Assembly (NCBI RefSeq): GCF_000213555.1 | Contig: NZ_GL891989.1 | Span: forward strand, 122,286 to 150,117 | Source of the DNA: Dysgonomonas gadei ATCC BAA-286 | GTDB taxonomy: Bacteria; Bacteroidota; Bacteroidia; Bacteroidales; Dysgonomonadaceae | Length of the DNA: 27,832 nt | Direction: 5' to 3' | Part shown: piece after piece, positions 23,233-27,832 of the stretch | Layout: each line of letters starts with the position of its first letter | Numbering within the stretch: the stretch's first letter is position 1 | Made by a program: the position numbers and the translations under genes | Notes under the pieces: model-generated | What the model was told of the DNA's origin: nothing | The model's input: only the letters and a program-made list of their open reading frames with translations | The model's database searches: none

Positions 23233-23859
23233 CTACATCAGTGCTTTTACCTTGCGTAAAGTATTTACAGATGTACCTGTAATTTTAGTTATGTTTCGCA
23301 ACGAATATCCTTTTTTTAAGAGTTTTATATCCTCAGTGTACTGTGCTTTCATAGCTTCGTTATCTTTTTTATAACCGACTTTACGACCTACTGAACCACC
23401 ATTCGCTAAATGGTTCTTATACCCCGATTCTACACGTTCACGAATGGTTTTGCGTTCCATGCGTGCAACTTCTGCAAGTATGGTGATTAGGAATTGAGAC
23501 ATAGGATTAATCTCTTTGTCTGCTGTCAGTGTTTCAATGTTATAGTTTTGAATATATAATGAAATTTTGTTTTGATTAAGTAATTCGATGGTTTGTAGAG
23601 TTTGTAATGTATCACGACCTAAACGACTAAGTTCTGTTACCAAAACCTTATCTATAGCATTGGTATTAACAAAGTCTATCAATTCCATCAAAGCAGGTCG
23701 TTCTGAGTTCTTCTTAGCTCCACTGACCATTTCAGCAAACACCTTTACTATTTCATAGTTGTTTTGGCTTGCAAACGCTCTTAAATCGTTAATCTGACGT
23801 TGATAGTCTTGTGTTCCATTACTTGAACTTACCCTTGAATATATACAAACTCGCTTCAT
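23233..23859 (-). CDS. Small serine recombinase (resolvase/invertase family)
   Basis: 208 aa. The catalytic domain shows YSRVS (Ser11), SGAKKNSERPAL, and ELSRLGRDTLQTL. The long E helix (about 120-150, ILAEVARMERKTIRERVESG in part) is followed by GGSVGRKVGYKK and a C-terminal HTH (about 180-208, GYSLRNITKITGTSVNTLRK). It would resolve dimers or invert a DNA segment between short sites. A palindrome of the type bound by the nearby XRE regulator (23864-23879) lies 5 bp ahead of its ATG, so its expression is probably repressed by that protein. A TACATTTG box lies further upstream (23913-23920). Confidence 0.9.
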   Translation of the reverse strand: MKRVCIYSRVSSSNGTQDYQRQINDLRAFASQNNYEIVKVFAEMVSGAKKNSERPALMELIDFVNTNAIDKVLVTELSRLGRDTLQTLQTIELLNQNKISLYIQNYNIETLTADKEINPMSQFLITILAEVARMERKTIRERVESGYKNHLANGGSVGRKVGYKKDNEAMKAQYTEDIKLLKKGYSLRNITKITGTSVNTLRKVKALM

Positions 23860-23863
23860 TTTG

Positions 23864-23879
23864 TTATCATTTATGATTA
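23864..23879. promoter_or_regulatory. Operator 1 (XRE-type palindrome), resolvase leader
   Basis: TTATCATTTATGATTA matches 15 of 16 bases of TTATCA-N4-TGATAA. It sits between a TACATTTG box and the resolvase start, where binding would block expression. Confidence 0.6.
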
Positions 23880-23912
23880 TTATCCAAGAGTAATTATATT
23901 TAATATATTTAC

Positions 23913-23920
23913 CAAATGTA
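23913..23920 (-). promoter_or_regulatory. -7 box of the resolvase gene
   Basis: The minus strand reads TACATTTG, 54 bp upstream of the ATG; the -33 element is unclear. Confidence 0.45.
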
Positions 23921-23956
23921 AAAGTAGTTATTTTAATTATATTTACTATTTTGTAG

Positions 23957-23964
23957 TATATTTG
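23957..23964 (+). promoter_or_regulatory. -7 box of the 75-aa gene, possibly leaderless
   Basis: TATATTTG ends 4 bp before the only ATG of the frame, so transcription would begin at or next to the start codon. Confidence 0.4.
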
Positions 23965-23968
23965 TAGA

Positions 23969-24196
23969 ATGAAAGGAAAAGAATCACAACAAAGACAGAT
24001 TATTCATGTTCATATTTTGACTACAGATGAACATTATTATTTTGGCTCAATACAAGCTATCTATGACACTTTATCAAAAGATAGTATAGGAATAGCACCA
24101 CAAACTTTATATAATCGAGGTTTAAACGAGAAGTATGTTAATGATAAGGTAATAATTAGAAAAGGTGTGCTACAGCAAAAGAAACGCTCTGTATAA
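23969..24196 (+). CDS. 75-aa small protein, unknown, mobile-element associated
   Basis: The frame reads QIIHVHILTTDEHYYFGS, then QAIYDTL, GIAPQTLYN and VIIRKGVLQQKKR. The pattern, a short beta strand, a YYFGS turn and a helix resembling an HTH-like recognition unit, recurs in small Bacteroidetes proteins beside recombinases. It ends 5 bp from the convergent XRE gene and is divergent from the resolvase. Its -7 box lies almost on the ATG. A DNA-binding role is a guess. I recognise no named family. Confidence 0.6.
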   Translation: MKGKESQQRQIIHVHILTTDEHYYFGSIQAIYDTLSKDSIGIAPQTLYNRGLNEKYVNDKVIIRKGVLQQKKRSV

Positions 24197-24201
24197 AGGT
24201 T

Positions 24202-24420
24202 CTATCTTATATCAACGATATGTATAATTGTTGTATCTAATGATTCAGCAATGTTCAGCAATGTACCAATAGTAAGGTTTGTTTTTCCCGACTCAATCCT
24301 ACTCATGTTAGACTTTTCATAGTTGCATCTTGCTGCAAGTTCAGCTTGACTAATTTTTTTTTCTTCTCGTATCTTTTTGATATTCTTACCTATAGCAATT
24401 AGCAAATCTTCTTTATTCAT
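24202..24420 (-). CDS. XRE-family repressor
   Basis: 72 aa, a single Cro/C1-type helix-turn-helix: IGKNIKKIREEKKISQAELA (10-29), then CNYEKSNMSRIESGKTNLTIGTLLNIAESL in two parts. Such minimal proteins bind palindromes as dimers. The palindrome TTATCA-N4-TGATAA occurs 11 bp ahead of its own start, again at 24478-24493 before the lipoprotein gene, and with one mismatch before the resolvase. This implies autoregulation and a small local regulon. Operator assignment is inferred from position and symmetry. Confidence 0.9.
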   Translation of the reverse strand: MNKEDLLIAIGKNIKKIREEKKISQAELAARCNYEKSNMSRIESGKTNLTIGTLLNIAESLDTTIIHIVDIR

Positions 24421-24430
24421 AATCTTTTAA

Positions 24431-24446
24431 TTATCATATTTGATAA
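24431..24446. promoter_or_regulatory. Operator 2 (XRE-type palindrome)
   Basis: TTATCATATTTGATAA, a perfect TTATCA-N4-TGATAA palindrome 11 bp ahead of the XRE gene. It overlaps the TTTG (24439-24442) of the divergent lipoprotein promoter. Confidence 0.7.
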
Positions 24447-24470
24447 CTAAAGAAAATGCTATTATCTTCG
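24439..24470 (+). promoter_or_regulatory. Promoter of the 165-aa lipoprotein gene
   Basis: TTTG (24439-24442), 20-bp spacer, TATCTTCG (24463-24470; one mismatch to TANNTTTG). It is bracketed by two operator palindromes. Confidence 0.55.
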
Positions 24471-24477
24471 CACATGG

Positions 24478-24493
24478 TTATCATTTATGATAA
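24478..24493. promoter_or_regulatory. Operator 3 (XRE-type palindrome)
   Basis: TTATCATTTATGATAA, a perfect palindrome at the likely transcription start of the lipoprotein gene. Confidence 0.7.
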
Positions 24494-24528
24494 CTAAAAC
24501 TTATTTAATTAATTAAAATCAATTTTTC

Positions 24529-25026
24529 ATGAAAAAGAATTATTTCAAATTTTTATCTGTTTTAGTAATGGTTTGTTGTATCAGTATTAGTTTTTCAGCG
24601 TGTGGGAACGATGACGATGATGATATTGAAGATGGTGGAAATACAAAATCTTCACTAACTGTTGATGGAAAATCTGTAGAGATAACAGATTTAGAAGCTG
24701 AATATGAAGATGGGGTATTTGCCTTTTGGGTAAATGATGTCCAAACAACCGAAAAACGTGTTTATATCCAAGCCGAATTTTCAGCAAAAGAAAGCATCAG
24801 TACAGAAACAGATGTTACATCTAAGTTCAGCATCTTATTTCAACGTAACAAAGGTTCTGAATGGTTTGTGCAAGACAGCTATCAATCAGGGAAAATCATT
24901 GTTAAAAACGTAGATAATTCTAAAAAGGTCTTAACTGTTGAATTTAAAGAAGCTAAATATCTTTCTAATCTTAAAAAAACAATTGTCATTAATGGCACAT
25001 TAACAGTGACTTATAAAGTCATTTGA
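24529..25026 (+). CDS. Lipoprotein, unknown function
   Basis: 165 aa with a signal peptide and lipobox FSAC (Cys25), followed by an acidic GNDDDDD run typical of surface-exported Bacteroidetes lipoproteins. The mature part is a single beta-rich domain (SLTVDGKSVEITDLEAEYE, written in part, to TLTVTYKV) resembling small immunoglobulin-like or calycin-like folds in pattern. It is controlled by a promoter enclosed by two XRE operators, so it is probably silent until the repressor is relieved. A strong terminator follows. No specific family recognised; surface exclusion or receptor masking would be reasonable guesses for such cargo. Confidence 0.7.
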   Translation: MKKNYFKFLSVLVMVCCISISFSACGNDDDDDIEDGGNTKSSLTVDGKSVEITDLEAEYEDGVFAFWVNDVQTTEKRVYIQAEFSAKESISTETDVTSKFSILFQRNKGSEWFVQDSYQSGKIIVKNVDNSKKVLTVEFKEAKYLSNLKKTIVINGTLTVTYKVI

Positions 25027-25068
25027 AAATCAATATAACCTTTTAAATTAAACTGATACAAAACTAAG

Positions 25069-25112
25069 TGTGTCAATATATCGACTTATAGATTATATTG
25101 ACACATTTTTAT
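25069..25112 (+). terminator. Terminator of the lipoprotein gene
   Basis: TGTGTCAATATA (25069-25080) pairs perfectly with TATATTGACACA (25094-25105), with a 13-nt loop, then TTTTTATTTT. Confidence 0.8.
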
Positions 25113-25222
25113 TTTGCTACAAAAAAACTAAATCTCATACACCTCTCAATTGCTTTACGCCAAAATCTCACTGAAATAGCCATTTTTCGTAAATTCATGC
25201 AATAATACATATACGGTCTGTG

Positions 25223-26251
25223 TCACGAGTGTGTAAAATATGGCAGTTTTGAGCTTAGTTTTCCCCTGATTTCAGCTAAAATATTGATAGAACCGTGTGT
25301 TTTGTTATACATTTCAGAATGTAGCTGTCTTATCTTTTTCATTCGTTTGGATAAACCTGTACGAGAATTAGAGCTATACACATGAAGGTCTTTCATCTCT
25401 TGTTCAATCTTCTTTAAATCTCCATTATGTTTTTCAATGATAGCTTGCATCGAATAATCTTCATAGTTAGTAATAGAATACTTATTTTCAATTTCACCTT
25501 TACCAAAGACTTTGTTGAATTGAACAAGTAAAGGGTTTACATCCGACCCGAATATATAATTGATATGGGTTGAACCAATATTGAGAAATTTACATATCTT
25601 ATTTGGTGAATCCAATTCCATTTCAAAGCGTGTTTTGCCACTAAAGTAACCTATTACAGCATCAGGATTATCAAGTAAATCAAAAAACTGTTTATTCTTA
25701 CTACTCTGTATCTCTTTTTCTTTATCATATATAACAATAGTTTCTTTACATTCTTTAGACTTTACATCTTTGGAATATCTGATACCTTCACCCTCGTAGT
25801 GCTCCCATTTATAACGTCTATAGTTACCAACACAAGAGTTTAGAGAAGTAAATACATCATTGGTTAAGTGATAGTCTATATCTCGTGTTATGTGTATCTT
25901 ATCAAAGTAACAATCATTGATAATATTATTGACATCAATAGTGCATATACCTAACCTATTAATGTTTTCTAAGCATTGCCGTAGTGTTGCCCTTGTTATT
26001 AGTTTAGGGTAATCATCTAACAGAACTTTAGATGAAAATTCTAAGGTTAATGATTGAGAGTTATTATTAATTCCTATAAATAAATTATAAGGTATTGATT
26101 TATCTTTTTTGGAATTATAATACATCCCTGTACATTCCCCATTTGGATTAATGTTTGGTGTGAACGATACTATTGGTTCTTTAAAATATTCTTTCTTTGT
26201 CCTAATTTTTACAGTATCAAATTTTAAATTCTTATTTTCATAACTATTCAT
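25223..26251 (-). CDS. Possible phage/plasmid replication protein (gpII-like)
   Basis: 342 aa without signal or membrane segments. The layout resembles rolling-circle initiators of the gpII/Rep_trans type: an N-terminal beta-rich part with LTLEFSSKVLL (68-78), YFDKIHITRDID (115-126) at the place of the conserved strand that usually reads RIDIA-x-D, TIVIYDKEKE (171-180), and GKTRFEMELDS (205-215). The last 60 residues are basic and helical. If correct, it would let this element replicate autonomously as a circle. Two inverted repeats just upstream (26277-26382) could be its origin or operator. The assignment rests on pattern similarity and could be wrong. Confidence 0.45.
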   Translation of the reverse strand: MNSYENKNLKFDTVKIRTKKEYFKEPIVSFTPNINPNGECTGMYYNSKKDKSIPYNLFIGINNNSQSLTLEFSSKVLLDDYPKLITRATLRQCLENINRLGICTIDVNNIINDCYFDKIHITRDIDYHLTNDVFTSLNSCVGNYRRYKWEHYEGEGIRYSKDVKSKECKETIVIYDKEKEIQSSKNKQFFDLLDNPDAVIGYFSGKTRFEMELDSPNKICKFLNIGSTHINYIFGSDVNPLLVQFNKVFGKGEIENKYSITNYEDYSMQAIIEKHNGDLKKIEQEMKDLHVYSSNSRTGLSKRMKKIRQLHSEMYNKTHGSINILAEIRGKLSSKLPYFTHS

Positions 26252-26276
26252 TTTAAAGTTTTACTTTTTATTATTA

Positions 26277-26382
26277 TAGATTACATAATTGAATAAACTA
26301 TGTAGTCTACAGCATACATTTTCCCCTTCTTGATAGTAGAGTAAAACATATTTCAATCTTATATCACATTATATATAAGATT
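26277..26382. repeat. Two inverted repeats upstream of the gpII-like gene
   Basis: TAGATTACATA (26277-26287) pairs with TATGTAGTCTA (26299-26309), 10 of 11. AATCTTATAT (26355-26364) pairs perfectly with ATATAAGATT (26373-26382). Neither is followed by a T-run, so they fit an origin or operator better than a terminator. Confidence 0.45.
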
Positions 26383-26421
26383 CTAAAAGTTCAATGTAAA
26401 TAGTTATTGAAAATATTTTAA

Positions 26422-27201
26422 TCAAAGAAAATCATTTTGTTCTGATTTAAGTTCAGAATATCGTGACATTAGTGCAGTTTTTTGGGAAGTATCAATCAAC
26501 CCTTTTTCATTAACAGATTTCAGAAGTTCTTGTGATGCCCTAATATTTTTATTGTAATTGTCTAAACTTATTTTACTTATCTTACTATTCGGAGAAAAAA
26601 TATCATCTACTCCGATAAATGTACCAACGCATTGTACAGTAATCTCATTTTGGAGATAAAAACTATTATCATCAGTAAATTGTGCAATTTGAAGACCCAA
26701 ATAAAATGCGGCATCCTTCTTTTCTTGGATTGACATTTCTTTAGAATCAATTAAAGCTTTTAATAAAATATCTACTTCTCTTATTTCATAATAAAGCTTT
26801 TCATAAGCAAGTATTCTTTTATCGAAAAGAGTTGAATTTTGATTTTTTTGGGTGTAATCACTTGTAATTACAGATAATGATTCTTTTTCTGCAAGTGATT
26901 TCCATTTTATTAATTCATCATAACTATATTTATTTATGTCAGTGTCAATTAGTTTTGCGCAATTTTGGCATAGCCAAATACCATTTTGAATACTTTTTCT
27001 TTGTTCTTGGGTTATTTCCTCACAGAATCTTGGACCTCCTTTTGCTGCTGCCGTAATATGACAAGCCACTCCTAAATTTATTATTTTATCATCTACGGAA
27101 TGAGCTCCAATTGTTATTTTTTTACAATTTGGATTAGAACATTTAAAACTTACTCGTTTAGCAAGAATTTCTTTTGTTATCTTAGAAAAATCATCTCTCA
27201 T
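26422..27201 (-). CDS. HNH-type endonuclease domain protein
   Basis: 259 aa. The N-terminal zinc-bound HNH-like domain (about 15-105) has FKCSNPNC (Cys21, Cys26), GVACHITAAAKGGPR (His48 in the catalytic loop) and IWLCQNCAKLID (Cys78, Cys81), followed by the KYSYDELIKWK helix typical of this group. The C-terminal half (about 120-259) is helical and charged with no known motif, perhaps a sensor or partner-binding part. Such HNH proteins occur in phage-defence loci and mobile elements. Here it lies next to a replication-like gene and an IS end, with no recognisable partner. Confidence 0.75.
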   Translation of the reverse strand: MRDDFSKITKEILAKRVSFKCSNPNCKKITIGAHSVDDKIINLGVACHITAAAKGGPRFCEEITQEQRKSIQNGIWLCQNCAKLIDTDINKYSYDELIKWKSLAEKESLSVITSDYTQKNQNSTLFDKRILAYEKLYYEIREVDILLKALIDSKEMSIQEKKDAAFYLGLQIAQFTDDNSFYLQNEITVQCVGTFIGVDDIFSPNSKISKISLDNYNKNIRASQELLKSVNEKGLIDTSQKTALMSRYSELKSEQNDFL

Positions 27202-27340
27202 TCTTAACTTTTATAGATATATCTATTTAATTATTACACATACACTTAATTGAAAAAACAATATTATAGATTATAATGATAAGAATATTTTTTGTTTGAA
27301 AATATAATATTACAACTTCCGTACTCACTCCCTCAATTCA

Positions 27341-27393
27341 TGTATAATATAATTGAAAAGTAGTCCACTTAGTAATTGAAAAGTATACCACTA
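27341..27393. repeat. Probable IS21-family end with internal direct repeats
   Basis: AATTGAAAAGTAGTCCACTT (27351-27370) and AATTGAAAAGTATACCACTA (27374-27393) are near-identical repeats downstream of istB. A TGT at 27341 could be the terminal trinucleotide. Multiple short terminal repeats are usual for IS21 ends. Confidence 0.5.
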
Positions 27394-27423
27394 AGTGTCT
27401 CGGACGAGATTGGTTAAAGATAT

Positions 27424-27832
27424 TTATTCCTCATTAGATTGTAACATTTTTTTAGTTTCTTTAACTCTGTAAGATTGTCCATTCATATTGATAAGATATG
27501 CTTTATGCGTGAGTCTGTCTACCATGGCAGCCACGAGAACTTTATCCTTTACTATTTCCCCCCATCTGTCAAAAGCAAGATTTGTTGTAATGATTGTAGA
27601 CCTCTTACCGGCTCTTAGGGACAGATGGTTAAAGAGCAGTTCTCCTCCTTCCTTATCACAAGAGACATATCCAAACTCGTCACAGATGACCATATCGTAT
27701 CTCTGGAAGCGCATTTCAAGCTGCCTGAGACTTTTTTGAGACCTGCATTCCCTGATTTGTGTAAGCAGTCGCGTACGGAAGTAAAAAGACCGTATAGCCC
27801 TCAGGCAAGCTTAATCCCAGCCCTATGGACAT
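27424..27832 (-). pseudogene. istB: IS21-family istB helper ATPase, frameshifted and cut by the window edge
   Basis: The intact 3' part codes for MRFQRYDMVICDEFGYVSCD (Walker B in CDEFG), LLFNHLSLRAG, STIITTNLAFDRWGE and MVDRLTHKAYLI, the IstB/DnaC-type ATPase that helps IS21 transposase. Upstream in the same frame LLTQIRECRSQKSLRQLE continues, but before about 27770 similarity moves to another frame (GLSLPEGYTVFLLP). A one-base frameshift is therefore likely near the TTTTTAC run around 27775-27785. The rest, including Walker A and istA, lies outside the window. Confidence 0.65.

Noticed and set aside
26355..26382. Terminator for the HNH gene
   Set aside because: The stem is perfect but no T-run follows on either strand, so it is listed as an inverted repeat instead.
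1..27832. CRISPR array
   Set aside because: No set of evenly spaced identical repeats; the 7-bp intergenic repeats have no spacers.
21151..27832. A third copy of the 14-bp att core marking the far end of the serine-recombinase element
   Set aside because: None seen by eye up to the window edge; that element's right end is either outside the window or removed by the IS21 insertion.

Overview
The window looks like a low-GC Bacteroidales chromosome (Bacteroides/Parabacteroides/Dysgonomonas type). Promoters fit the Bacteroidetes TTTG-N19-21-TANNTTTG pattern, Shine-Dalgarno motifs are scarce, and the mobilization, integrase and lipoprotein families are those common in this order. The genus cannot be fixed from the sequence alone.

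Layout. (1) Bases 1-420 are a GC-rich block of nested inverted repeats, followed by a tiny membrane-peptide ORF, an unknown 251-codon gene and a repeat-bearing intergenic stretch. (2) 2036-4690 is ordinary chromosome: a manC-ahcY operon with a clear promoter and terminator. (3) A tRNA-Leu(CAA) at 4794-4877 is the target of an integrated element of 16.3 kb (4866-21164). The last 14 bp of the tRNA region recur at 21151-21164, and a longer direct repeat (putative integrase arm sites, 4927-4948 and 21015-21036) lies just inside each end. This is an NBU-like mobilizable unit. From left to right it carries a Thoeris defence operon (SIR2-SLOG ThsA plus two different TIR proteins), a candidate small RNA, an AAA ATPase, a HEPN fragment, a mobilization operon (MobC-type protein, relaxase, membrane protein), an oriT-like structured region, an excisionase-like HTH protein, a membrane protein, an inverted duplicated module of lipoprotein genes, a RhuM-Fic fusion and the tyrosine integrase. 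(4) From 21110 onward is a second mobile region: a large serine recombinase whose C-terminal codons overlap the att core, a 45-aa ORF, a small serine resolvase, an XRE repressor with three matching palindromic operators, a lipoprotein, a gpII-like replication protein candidate, an HNH nuclease and a broken IS21-type istB at the right edge.

Working together: in Thoeris the TIR proteins would sense phage and make a cyclic ADP-ribose-type signal that switches on the ThsA NADase. Integrase plus HTH protein would move the element in and out of the tRNA, and the Mob proteins would transfer it using a helper conjugative element. In the right-hand region the XRE protein probably represses itself, the lipoprotein gene and the resolvase. 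The best candidates for something little described are the mirrored lipoprotein module (14267-18593), the small RNA next to Thoeris, and the change of a neighbouring recombinase's C-terminus caused by integration at the tRNA.
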